DNA from: RFPI01 sp964470195
GTDB lineage: Bacteria > Pseudomonadota > Gammaproteobacteria > Burkholderiales > Methylophilaceae
Direction: 5' to 3'
Assembly (NCBI GenBank): GCA_964470195.1
Contig: CAYYBG010000031.1
Span: 1 to 23,884 of the forward strand
Length of the DNA: 23,884 nt
The stretch's first letter is position 1, and every line of letters begins with the position of its first letter. Positions 1 through 7,454 of this stretch are shown here, piece by piece. Under the pieces are notes generated by a model that was not told where the DNA came from, did not search any database, and saw nothing but the letters and a program-made list of their open reading frames with translations. Made by a program: the position numbers and the translations under genes.

Positions 1-2
1 CT

Positions 3-266
3 AGTTTGACATGGAATGATGATAAGTTTAATGACTATTATTTTGGAGTTAATGCCAATGAAACCTCCCAACAAAGACCTCGTTATCAAGCTGGCTCAAG
101 CGTTGAATCTAGGTTGGGTTTGAACGGTGCTTACACGGTTAGCCAAGATTCCTATCTGTTATTTGGCGGCTCTCTGACAAGATTAGGAGATGCTCAAGCG
201 GATAGCCCTATCACAGAAACGCGTATCCAACCCTTCGCCTATTTTGGTTACGCTGTTGCCTTTTAA
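3..266 (+). CDS. MipA/OmpV-family outer-membrane protein, C-terminal fragment (cut by window edge)
   Basis: The reading frame is open to the left edge and ends in TAA at 264-266, so only about the last 88 residues are present. The visible part resembles the C-terminus of MipA/OmpV family proteins: a YFGV strand start, an LLFGGSLTRLGDAQADSPI segment (family-like R-L-G-x-x-A-x-x-S-P-I), and an aromatic C-terminus (YAVAF) ending in Phe, as outer-membrane beta-barrels do. The family is an outer-membrane scaffold/porin-like group; MipA binds the lytic transglycosylase MltA and the PG synthase in E. coli. A TTG or other internal start is unlikely to be real because the family is about 250 residues long. 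No clear terminator follows. Family call fairly sure; exact role unknown. Confidence 0.72.
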   Translation, partial: SLTWNDDKFNDYYFGVNANETSQQRPRYQAGSSVESRLGLNGAYTVSQDSYLLFGGSLTRLGDAQADSPITETRIQPFAYFGYAVAF

Positions 267-467
267 TTCGGTATTCTGAACACTAGCGTAGGAGAAAAAT
301 GACAGACTGATTCCCTGTGCTTCGAAGTCTCAAATTCTTATTGCTCCATAACACTTTAATTTCAAAAGTCCTGATAGCAATCCATCTCTCTTTTTATCAC
401 TTTGTTATTTCTTTAATTTTCACGATTTAGATTCTCTAATAATCCTTATCAAAATTATTAATTTGTA

Positions 468-486
468 AATGATAATAATTCTCATT
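468..486 (+). promoter_or_regulatory. Fur box upstream of the TonB-dependent receptor gene
   Basis: AATGATAATAATTCTCATT differs at one base from the symmetrical 9-1-9 Fur consensus AATGATAATnATTATCATT. It lies 37 bp before the ATG of the receptor gene, in a very AT-rich stretch where the promoter must be. This predicts iron-Fur repression of the receptor. Seen directly in sequence; function inferred. Confidence 0.8.
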
Positions 487-523
487 AATATTTGAGAGTT
501 ATTTATTAATACAGGAACTAAAT

Positions 524-2656
524 ATGAAATTTAAAAGATTTGTAAAGTCATTTTCTCTAATGATTATTTTCAATGAGGCATTAATTAGTAGTTCTGTTAA
601 AGCTGATGATTTAAATGCGATTGAGCTAAGTCCTATTGATGTGAAGGGGAATTCTAGTATTTTGGGTTCTAAAAACCTTCAGTTTAAATTACCTAGCTCT
701 TTTAATACGATAGAGCAACAAGAACTCAATGATAATCATGTGATGACAACTAATGAGGCACTACGAAAGGTGCCGGGTGTGGTAGTTAGGGATGAGGAAG
801 GTTTTGGTATGAGACCTAACATCAGTATTAGAGGGTTAAACCCAACTCGATCCACTAAGGTAATGCTTTTGGAAGATGGGATCCCACTTGCTTATGCGCC
901 ATATGGAGATAACACTAGTTATTACTACCCCACTATTGATCGATTTTCTTCAATTGAAGTGCTTAAGGGTGCAGGACAAATAAAATATGGGCCACAAACA
1001 ATAGGCGGTGTTATTAATCATATTACGCCTACCCCACCTGAAAAATTTGGTGGTTATATCAGTTTTACAGGGGGTAATAGAGACTTTTTGAATACCAAGT
1101 TAAATGTTGGTGGGAATGGAGTTTTATTAGACTATACCTTCAAGAAGGGAGATGGAGCTAGAGATAACACTAATCACAATATTGATGATTTCAATTTCAA
1201 AATCGTTCGTGATTTAACAGAGAATCATGCATTAACACTGCGTACAAATTATTTTAATGAAAACTCTCAAGTCAGCTACAGCGGACTAACCAGAGCGGAA
1301 TATCAAAACTTTGGAGGCCAATATAACCCTTTTAGAAATGATACTTTTACAACTGAAAGGTACGGGGCATCATTAACGCATGATTGGCAAATTAATCAAA
1401 ATTCGAACCTATTAACTAACGTTTACTATAGTTATTTTGATCGGGATTGGTGGCGTCAACAGAGTAACTCAGCAGCCGGTAATATTGCTGCTGGTATAGG
1501 GTGTAGTAGCGTAGGTTCTGCTCGTGTCGCAGGTCTAAGAGTGAATAGTAATGATTGTCTTGGGAATCAAGGGCGACTTAGAACTTATGAAACATACGGT
1601 GTTGAACCCAGATTAAATGTAACTCATGACTTAGGCTTGCTTGAATTAAGTATGCGCATTCATCGCGAGCAACAAGACAGAAGACAAGTTAATGGTTCAT
1701 CGCCGAGAGCTAGAGTTGGAACACTAGTTGAGGATAACTACCGAGAGACAAATGCCATTTCAGGATATATCAGCAATAGATTTGATATTGGCAAACTTAG
1801 CATAACGCCAGCTGTGAGATATGAGCATATTGAAAATGAGCGATTAAATAGGCTGAATAATGCTAATGGAAAAGAAATTTTACATGCCTGGGTGCCCGGT
1901 ATTTCTATTGGATATACCCCCAATGAGCAATTAACATATTTTGCTGGAGTACATAAAGGATTTGCTCCTCCAAGGACCGAAGATTTAATAACCAATGAGG
2001 GTGGAGCGGTTGATGTTAATCCTGAGAACTCTACAAACTATGAAATTGGATTCAGGGCAAAGCCAAACGCTAGGACTTATATTGAAACAACAGCCTTTTA
2101 TAATGACATTAGTAATTTAATTGCTGTTGGTTCAGTCGCTTCAAATTTACCTGCACTAGCCCAAGGTCAAGCAATATTTGCTGGTCTTGAGATGCTTGGA
2201 AAATATGATTTTGACAACGGGTTTTATTCTAAAGCTGCTATTACGTGGTTGCCTATTGCCGAACAGGAGAGTCCATTTAGAAGAGTGGATACTAATGCAA
2301 TCGTTGCAAATAGTATGGAAGGTAAACGACAGCCATATGCGCCCAAACAAACAATCACCGCAGGGTTGGGATTCCGCAATAGTGATTGGGACGCAATGTT
2401 GGAGGCAGTTCATGTGGGAGAGCAATTTGCAGATTTTGCAGAAACAAAAGAGGTCGATGTTTTAGGACAAAACGGGGTGATTAATAGTTATACGATATTT
2501 AATGCTGCAGTGAACTACAGAATTCCTCAATACAAAACATCACTATTTGTTGTTGGAAAAAATATTTTCGATCGGGAATATATTGTTGATAGAACAAGAG
2601 GCATTATTATTGGTATGCCTGCATTGTTTCAAGTCGGTGCAAGATATGATTTTTAG
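524..2656 (+). CDS. TonB-dependent outer-membrane receptor (FecA-like, iron/siderophore uptake)
   Basis: A 710-residue ligand-gated outer-membrane transporter, powered by TonB-ExbB-ExbD. The signal peptide covers residues 1-27 (cleavage near VKA-DD). It is followed by a TonB-box-like segment (IELSPIDVKG, 33-42), a plug domain at about 58-170 (NEALRKVPGVVVRDEEG, ISIRGLNPTRS, LLEDGIPLAYAPYGD, SIEVLKGAGQIKYGPQTIGGVIN), then the beta-barrel, ending in RYDF with a terminal Phe. The plug resembles FecA-type ferric citrate/siderophore receptors, but there is no FecI/FecR pair here and no clear N-terminal signalling domain (the plug starts early). The start ATG has AGGA 7 nt upstream. A strong Fur box lies just upstream. 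The gene is clearly more AT-rich than katG, tat or mod, with many AAT/ATT/TTA codons, suggesting separate acquisition. The substrate cannot be read from the sequence. Confidence 0.93.
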   Translation: MKFKRFVKSFSLMIIFNEALISSSVKADDLNAIELSPIDVKGNSSILGSKNLQFKLPSSFNTIEQQELNDNHVMTTNEALRKVPGVVVRDEEGFGMRPNISIRGLNPTRSTKVMLLEDGIPLAYAPYGDNTSYYYPTIDRFSSIEVLKGAGQIKYGPQTIGGVINHITPTPPEKFGGYISFTGGNRDFLNTKLNVGGNGVLLDYTFKKGDGARDNTNHNIDDFNFKIVRDLTENHALTLRTNYFNENSQVSYSGLTRAEYQNFGGQYNPFRNDTFTTERYGASLTHDWQINQNSNLLTNVYYSYFDRDWWRQQSNSAAGNIAAGIGCSSVGSARVAGLRVNSNDCLGNQGRLRTYETYGVEPRLNVTHDLGLLELSMRIHREQQDRRQVNGSSPRARVGTLVEDNYRETNAISGYISNRFDIGKLSITPAVRYEHIENERLNRLNNANGKEILHAWVPGISIGYTPNEQLTYFAGVHKGFAPPRTEDLITNEGGAVDVNPENSTNYEIGFRAKPNARTYIETTAFYNDISNLIAVGSVASNLPALAQGQAIFAGLEMLGKYDFDNGFYSKAAITWLPIAEQESPFRRVDTNAIVANSMEGKRQPYAPKQTITAGLGFRNSDWDAMLEAVHVGEQFADFAETKEVDVLGQNGVINSYTIFNAAVNYRIPQYKTSLFVVGKNIFDREYIVDRTRGIIIGMPALFQVGARYDF

Positions 2657-2895
2657 AAATTTTGAATCAGCAGATTATTTTGGAGGATAAAATTTTGGTT
2701 TGTAAATAGGTTTAGACCAACGAAAATTATCAAGTGTTATTCTCTGTTGTACTTTTCTAAATGGATTGAGCTTGGTTAACATCTGATAATCTAAGAGTGC
2801 AGAATTGAAGCGTTATAATCTACAACAGCTATGAAACAATAACCTTAAAAGCTAATTAGTATTTTTCAAACAATTTCAACAAAAGGAAATATTCA

Positions 2896-3237
2896 ATGAA
2901 GCAAACGCCGGTGCATGGCTGTGTGGTGGCTTGTATTCCCAATGCGCAGCATTGGACTATGCTGGCGAGGCTGAGTGTGGGTGATTTTAGATATCAAGAT
3001 TCTGGGCTAATGGATAGAACCCATATCCGCTGGTTTACTCGGCAAACGATGATCGAATTATTTGAACAGAGTGGTTTTAGAATTCAGGCAGGGCAACCGC
3101 GAATTTTTAATGAGCCACCTAGAGAATCATTTTTGCCTGTGATTGAGCAATTAGCCAGTCTAGCTGGCGGCAATCCTAAAATGGCAGCGCAAGATGCGTT
3201 GCCTTTGCAATATGTGCTGAGGGCAGTGGTGAAATAA
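2896..3237 (+). pseudogene. C-terminal remnant of a class I SAM-dependent methyltransferase
   Basis: The 113-residue frame begins MKQTPVHGCVVACIPNAQHW and contains the C-terminal part of a Rossmann methyltransferase of the type found beside glycosyltransferases: the 'IPN' strand, LSVGDFRYQDSGLMDRTHIRWFT, then a helix ending ELFEQSGFRIQ. The SAM-binding N-terminal half (the GxGxG glycine loop) is missing, and the upstream frame closes at a TAG (2857-2859) with nothing recognisable before it. It has a passable ribosome site (AAAGGA, 8 nt from ATG) that may be fortuitous. It abuts tatC, convergently, with 3 bp between stops. The junction with the AT-rich receptor gene suggests the insertion or recombination that brought the receptor removed the 5' part. 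It could still make a short protein, but catalysis is unlikely. Confidence 0.62.
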
Positions 3238-3240
3238 TCG

Positions 3241-3966
3241 TTAACTTTGTGCGGATTTAGTTTCTATCAATCGCGCCAGCAAGGTGCCGATTTCATACAG
3301 CAGCCAAAGTGGGATAGCGAGCATCAGTTGCGAGATAGCATCAGGTGGGGTGAAGATGGCGCCGATGACGAAGGCGCCGACGATGACGTAGCTGCGCGCT
3401 TGTTGCAAACTGCTAACGCTGACCAGATTAAATTTGACCAGAAGTAATACCGCGATAGGCACTTCAAAAGCGACGCCAAACGCGACGAACATGGCGATGA
3501 CGAAATCTAAATAACTGCCAATATCGGTCATCACTGCTACGCCCTCAGGCGCAGTGCTGGTGACGAAGCCGAATAGCACTGGGAAAACCACGAAATAGGC
3601 GAATGCCATGCCTAAGAAAAACAATAGCGTGCTGCTAAAAATCACTAGGCCGATAAAGCGCCGTTCCCGTTGATATAGGCCTGGGGCGATAAACGCCCAA
3701 ACTTGATAAAGCGTATAAGGCAGTGATAGCACAATGCCAATCAGCAAAGCGACTTTCATGGGAACCAGAAAGGGCGTGGTGACTGAAGTGGCAATCATTT
3801 GCGTGCCACTAGGTAATTGTTTGAGTAGAGGTCGCGCTAGCCAAGTATAAAGCTGATTAGCGTAAGGAATTAGCGCAATTACTATCAGCAAGAGCGCGAT
3901 CACAATTTTCAGTAAGCGACTGCGCAGTTCCAGCAAATGGCCGATAAAAGAATCCGACTCAGTCAT
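3241..3966 (-). CDS. tatC: Twin-arginine translocase subunit TatC
   Basis: A 241-residue polytopic inner-membrane protein and core receptor of the Tat pathway, which exports folded proteins carrying an RR signal peptide. The N-terminus has the conserved TatC helix (SFIGHLLELRSRLLK), and six hydrophobic segments follow, including LPYTLYQVWAFIAPGLYQRE with its conserved Pro and Glu region. Length is normal for the family. The ATG overlaps the end of tatB by 8 bp, so the two are translationally coupled. It is the last gene of tatA-tatB-tatC, read leftward. Confidence 0.97.
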   Translation of the reverse strand: MTESDSFIGHLLELRSRLLKIVIALLLIVIALIPYANQLYTWLARPLLKQLPSGTQMIATSVTTPFLVPMKVALLIGIVLSLPYTLYQVWAFIAPGLYQRERRFIGLVIFSSTLLFFLGMAFAYFVVFPVLFGFVTSTAPEGVAVMTDIGSYLDFVIAMFVAFGVAFEVPIAVLLLVKFNLVSVSSLQQARSYVIVGAFVIGAIFTPPDAISQLMLAIPLWLLYEIGTLLARLIETKSAQS

Positions 3967-4441
3967 GGTTACTTCCTATTTTTGCCTTGGCAATTTTCGC
4001 TCTTGCTGTTTTTTGGCTGGCTATTTTTTTGATAACGGATTTGTCGCGTTTTACATTGCTTGCTTGCCTATTAGGTACTTTGGCTTTATCCGAGTTTGCG
4101 CTGATGGGTTGAACTTTGCTGGGCTTGGATTTATTAGCTTTGGATTGACTAGGTTTAGATTTAGTACTGTTGCTAGCTTTAGTTTGGCTAGGGCTAGCGA
4201 TGCTAGTTGAAGCTGATGCCTGTTGGCTGGATTGCATAGATTGCATGGATTGCTGCAATTGGTTTAATTCAGCTAATTGCATTTCACGCGTTATTTCGCC
4301 TTGTACGCTGGTGATATAGCTACGCATACGTCTGACCATGGCGCCCAGCGTGCGAGCTAGTTTAGGAAGTTTTTCTGGACCGATGACCACCAAGGCGACG
4401 ATAGCAATGACCACAAGCTCGGAGAAGCCGACATCAAACAT
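3959..4441 (-). CDS. tatB: Sec-independent protein translocase subunit TatB
   Basis: A 160-residue protein. The N-terminus MFDVGFSELVVIAIVALVVIG plus EKLPKLARTLG is the canonical TatB transmembrane helix, hinge and amphipathic helix (TatB has the 'GPEKLP' hinge; TatA has 'GTKK'). The remainder, from about residue 65, is a low-complexity Ser/Lys/Ala tail rich in SKxSK-type repeats and strongly basic, typical of divergent TatB C-termini. TatB forms the signal-peptide receptor complex with TatC. It starts 23 bp after tatA ends. Confidence 0.95.
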   Translation of the reverse strand: MFDVGFSELVVIAIVALVVIGPEKLPKLARTLGAMVRRMRSYITSVQGEITREMQLAELNQLQQSMQSMQSSQQASASTSIASPSQTKASNSTKSKPSQSKANKSKPSKVQPISANSDKAKVPNRQASNVKRDKSVIKKIASQKTARAKIAKAKIGSNHD

Positions 4442-4464
4442 AAATCAATGCGCCTGATAATGCT

Positions 4465-4755
4465 TTATTTGGCGACTTTAGTTTTGCTGGCCTTGGCCGC
4501 AACAGATTTGGGCTTGACAGATTTTTTAGCGACGACTTTTTTTGCTGCGCTAGTTTTCGCCGCAGCAGTTTTAGCAGGGGCTTTTTTAGCACTTGCAGCT
4601 GCTGGCTTAACCTCATCTTCGCCATGCATAGCGTCCTTAAAGCCTTTTACCGCACCGCCCAAGTCGCTGCCAATATTGCGAATTTTTTTGGTGCCAAAAA
4701 TCAATAAAACCACTGCCAAAACCAATATCCAATGCACGATGCTGAACTGACCCAT
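4465..4755 (-). CDS. tatA: Twin-arginine translocase pore subunit TatA
   Basis: A 96-residue protein with the hallmark N-terminus MGQFSIVHWILVLAVVLLIF followed by GTKKIRNIGSDLGGAVKGFKDAM: one transmembrane helix, the FGxKK hinge and the amphipathic helix. The C-terminal half is a Lys/Ala-rich tail (AKKAPAKTAAAKTSAAKK and so on). TatA oligomerises to form the protein-conducting element with TatBC. A good ribosome site (CAGGAGAATCTCC) precedes the ATG. It is the first gene of tatABC, with a sigma-70-like promoter about 80 bp upstream. The usual betaproteobacterial his-operon neighbours of tatA are not present; katG is. Confidence 0.97.
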   Translation of the reverse strand: MGQFSIVHWILVLAVVLLIFGTKKIRNIGSDLGGAVKGFKDAMHGEDEVKPAAASAKKAPAKTAAAKTSAAKKVVAKKSVKPKSVAAKASKTKVAK

Positions 4756-4836
4756 GGAGATTCTCCTGTGAAATGATGGCTTAAATATCCATCATTGAGT
4801 GATGATTAAAGTCTAATCAAAAAAACAGTAGCAGGC

Positions 4837-4864
4837 ATTTTACCCGCGCAGGCAGTGCAGTCAA
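4837..4864 (-). promoter_or_regulatory. Predicted sigma-70 promoter of tatABC
   Basis: On the minus strand, TTGACT (4864-4859) is followed after 16 bp by TAAAAT (4842-4837), five of six matches to each consensus hexamer. It lies between the katG terminator and the tatA start, as expected for an independently transcribed tat operon. Confidence 0.6.
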
Positions 4865-4892
4865 TAGCGCATTCTTGCTGAGGGGGAACTAG

Positions 4893-4922
4893 AATAAAAA
4901 AGGGGCTCTGTTGAGCCCCTTT
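4893..4922 (-). terminator. Rho-independent terminator of katG
   Basis: The plus-strand arms AAAGGGGCTC (4899-4908) and GAGCCCCTTT (4913-4922) are perfect inverted repeats with a TGTT loop. On the minus strand the hairpin is followed by TTTTTATT. It lies 46 bp after the katG stop and insulates tatABC from katG. Confidence 0.9.
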
Positions 4923-4968
4923 AAATTTGCTTGCTGGCTAGGACATATGCCTAGGCAAGTGCAAAGCA

Positions 4969-7095
4969 TTACATCAAATCAAAGCGATCAGCATTCATCA
5001 ACTTATTCCAAACTTGGATAAAGTCATTGACGAACTTATCGTTATTGTCATCTTGCGCATACACCTCAGCAATGGCGCGTAACTCAGAGTTAGAGCCAAA
5101 TACCAAGTCGGTTCTAGATGCGGTTCTGACTTCAGCGCCGCTGTTGCGGTCTTTGGTGACATAGCTGTTGTAGCCGGTTTTTTCCCATTTCACACTCATG
5201 CACAACAAGGTCTTAAACCAACTATTGTCCAATTTGCCTGAGCCAAACAAGCCTTGTCCGCTGTGGCTGACACCTAGCGCACGCAAGCCACCGACTAAGA
5301 CCGTCATTTCAACCGGTGTTAAGCCTAGCAACTGGGCTTTATCCAGCATCATTTCTTCTGGACTAACCGCGAATTCTTTCTCGCAATAGTTACGGAAACC
5401 GCAAGCGCGAGGTTCTAGGTGGGCGAAAGATTGTTCATCGGTTTGTTGCTGGCTAGCATCACCGCGTCCTGCGGCGAAAGGCACGGACTTGCCGCTGGCT
5501 TGTTCTAAGGCTACCACGCCAGCTAACACGATAATATCCGCCACTGAAGCACCAGTTTGCGCGGCAATCTTTTCATAGATGGGTAACACCTTGTCCAACT
5601 GTGCAGGCTTGTTGGCTGCCCATTGACGTTGTGGGGCAAGGCGAATACGCGCGCCATTGGCGCCACCGCGTTTATCTGAACCACGGAAGGTGCTCGCTGA
5701 AGCAAAGGCGACTTCTATCATTTCTGTTTGGCTTAAGCCAGCTTGTTGAATGGCGGCCTTAGCGGCAGCGATATCAAATTTGCTATTGCCAGGTTCGACA
5801 GGGTCTTGCCAGATATAGCTGACATCTTTAAAGTCGCCGGCGACATAGTTAGATTTAGGGCCAAAATCGCGGTGCAATAATTTGAACCAAGCGCCCGCAA
5901 ACGCCTCACCAAATTCTTGTGGATTAGCTAAGAATTTCTCGCCTATGGCTCTATAGATAGGATCCATTTTTAAAGCCATATCTGCGGTGGTCATCATAGG
6001 CATCACTTTTTTACCGCTACCATCGACTTCTGGCGCCATTTTGCTTTCTGGCAGATTGATTGGACGCCATTGATTAGCGCCTGCGGGACTCTTGGTTAAT
6101 TCCCAGTCGTAGCCAAATAGCAGTTCCAAATAGCTCATATCCCATTGGATAGGGGTATTGGTCCAAGGACCTTCTAGTCCGCTAGTAATGGCATCTACGC
6201 CTTTGCCAGATTTATGGCTGCTGTGCCAGCCAAAACCTTGCGCTTCGATAGGAGCAGACTCTGGATTATCGCCTACACAAGAGGCTGGTCCATTGCCGTG
6301 GGCTTTACCAAAGGTATGTCCGCCGGCAGTAAGGGCAAAGGTTTCTTCGTCATTCATGGCCATGCGTTTGAAAGTCTCACGAATATCTTGTGCTGACAAT
6401 AATGGGTCAGGGTTGCCATTCGGGCCTTCTGGATTGACATAGATTAGCCCCATTTGCACTGCGGCGAGAGGATTCTCTAAATCGTGACGGGTGCCGCCAT
6501 AGCGCTTATCGCCTAACCATGTATCTTCTGAGCCCCAGTAAATATCTTTTTCTGGATGCCAGATATCTTCACGCCCCAGTGCTGTGCCATGATTAGGGCC
6601 GCCCATATCTTCAATCGCCACATTGCCGGCCATTACGATTAAATCTGCCCATGACAACTTATTGCCATATTTCTGTTTCACTGGCCACAACAGGCGACGC
6701 GCTTTATCTAGGTTGCCGTTATCAGGCCAAGAATTAAGCGGGGCAAAGCGCTGCGCACCAGTGCCCGCACCACCACGCCCATCACCACTACGATAGGTGC
6801 CGGCGGCATGCCAAGTCATACGAATAAAAAATGGTCCATAGTGACCATAGTCAGCTGGCCACCAGTCTTGGCTGTTGCGTAATACCGCTTTGATATCTGC
6901 CTTGACTGCGGCTACATCTAAACTCTTGACAGCTTCTCTATAGTTAAACTCGCCTAGTGGATTGGATTTTGTATCATGCTGGCGCAAGATATCTAGATTA
7001 AGTGCGTTAGGCCACCATTGATGATTGGCTTGCTGATGCGTGGTACTGGCGCCATGGCCAAAAGGACATTTACCGCTATTGCTTTGCTCATTCAT
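4969..7095 (-). CDS. katG: Catalase-peroxidase KatG
   Basis: A 708-residue cytoplasmic heme enzyme that decomposes H2O2 and has peroxidase activity. The distal catalytic triad is visible as R92-W95-H96 in IRMTWHAAGTYR. The partners of the Met-Tyr-Trp adduct are Y219 (MGLIYVNPEGPNG) and M245 (KRMAMND). The proximal heme ligand is H260 in LTAGGHTFGKAHG. The duplicated C-terminal domain is complete (to about residue 708), so length is normal. AGGAGA sits 7 nt before the ATG. A 48-codon ORF ends 25 bp upstream, and a strong terminator follows the gene. KatG expression is commonly OxyR-controlled, but I cannot identify an OxyR site here with confidence. Confidence 0.98.
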   Translation of the reverse strand: MNEQSNSGKCPFGHGASTTHQQANHQWWPNALNLDILRQHDTKSNPLGEFNYREAVKSLDVAAVKADIKAVLRNSQDWWPADYGHYGPFFIRMTWHAAGTYRSGDGRGGAGTGAQRFAPLNSWPDNGNLDKARRLLWPVKQKYGNKLSWADLIVMAGNVAIEDMGGPNHGTALGREDIWHPEKDIYWGSEDTWLGDKRYGGTRHDLENPLAAVQMGLIYVNPEGPNGNPDPLLSAQDIRETFKRMAMNDEETFALTAGGHTFGKAHGNGPASCVGDNPESAPIEAQGFGWHSSHKSGKGVDAITSGLEGPWTNTPIQWDMSYLELLFGYDWELTKSPAGANQWRPINLPESKMAPEVDGSGKKVMPMMTTADMALKMDPIYRAIGEKFLANPQEFGEAFAGAWFKLLHRDFGPKSNYVAGDFKDVSYIWQDPVEPGNSKFDIAAAKAAIQQAGLSQTEMIEVAFASASTFRGSDKRGGANGARIRLAPQRQWAANKPAQLDKVLPIYEKIAAQTGASVADIIVLAGVVALEQASGKSVPFAAGRGDASQQQTDEQSFAHLEPRACGFRNYCEKEFAVSPEEMMLDKAQLLGLTPVEMTVLVGGLRALGVSHSGQGLFGSGKLDNSWFKTLLCMSVKWEKTGYNSYVTKDRNSGAEVRTASRTDLVFGSNSELRAIAEVYAQDDNNDKFVNDFIQVWNKLMNADRFDLM

Positions 7096-7120
7096 CTCGT
7101 TCTCCTAAAAGTTAAAGTGA

Positions 7121-7267
7121 TTAATGGGTCAGTGCCCAATTTGCGAACATCTCTTGCAAAATACTAAAACTTTGTTGTTGGACAGCAGAAAAATGCAAAC
7201 GCTTAGTCTTGCAATCCAATAACAAAAATTGATGACGTGGACGGGCTAATTTGGTAGATGCAAACAT
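7121..7267 (-). CDS. Possible 48-residue leader/small protein ahead of katG
   Basis: An unbroken 49-codon frame on the minus strand begins MFASTKLARPRHQFLLLD and ends QEMFANWALTH, stopping 25 bp before katG in the same direction. A Shine-Dalgarno (CGGAG, spacer about 5 nt) precedes its ATG. I do not recognise a family. It has a basic, Arg/Lys/His-rich N-terminal third and a single Cys (residue 19), and no signal peptide or transmembrane helix. It could be a genuine small protein co-transcribed with katG, a regulatory leader peptide, or chance. The ribosome site and position are the only support. Confidence 0.38.
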   Translation of the reverse strand: MFASTKLARPRHQFLLLDCKTKRLHFSAVQQQSFSILQEMFANWALTH

Positions 7268-7270
7268 ATT

Positions 7271-7299
7271 CACTCCGATACAGTTGATTAACTGGAGTG
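7271..7299 (-). promoter_or_regulatory. Bulged stem-loop overlapping the ribosome site of the katG leader ORF
   Basis: CACTC (7271-7275) pairs with GAGTG (7295-7299), and CAGTT (7281-7285) with AACTG (7290-7294), leaving a GATT loop and a five-base bulge (7276-7280). On the minus strand the 3' arm carries the GGAG of the leader ORF, so the fold could mask it. A protein-binding dyad is an equally good reading. A possible -10 (TACTAT, 7307-7302) would start transcription inside the element, which would argue for an operator. Confidence 0.35.
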
Positions 7300-7330
7300 C
7301 AATAGTAAATTTTATGGATTAATAAAGATA

Positions 7331-7351
7331 ATTGTATTTTTAAATACGATT
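7331..7351. repeat. AT-rich dyad upstream of katG (operator or weak terminator)
   Basis: GTATTT (7334-7339) and AAATAC (7342-7347) are inverted around TT, and the dyad extends outward with ATT/GATT and one mismatch. It lies between the end of the response-regulator gene and the katG leader ORF, both read leftward, so it could be an operator of the katG promoter or a weak terminator of the regulator operon. Otherwise 7300-7454 is AT-rich with nothing recognisable. Confidence 0.4.
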
Positions 7352-7454
7352 AATTTGTTTTATTAATGACTAGGCTGACTATGATTTGAATTAATTAAAC
7401 TATTGGTGCTTGTCCGAGGCTTGTATAAAGGACTTTAGGGTGTGAAGGAACAAT

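Noticed and set aside
4448..4750. 100-codon plus-strand frame opposite tatA
   Set aside because: It is the complement of the Lys/Ala-rich TatA tail, which reads as Leu/Ala/Phe on the other strand; it is not an independent gene.
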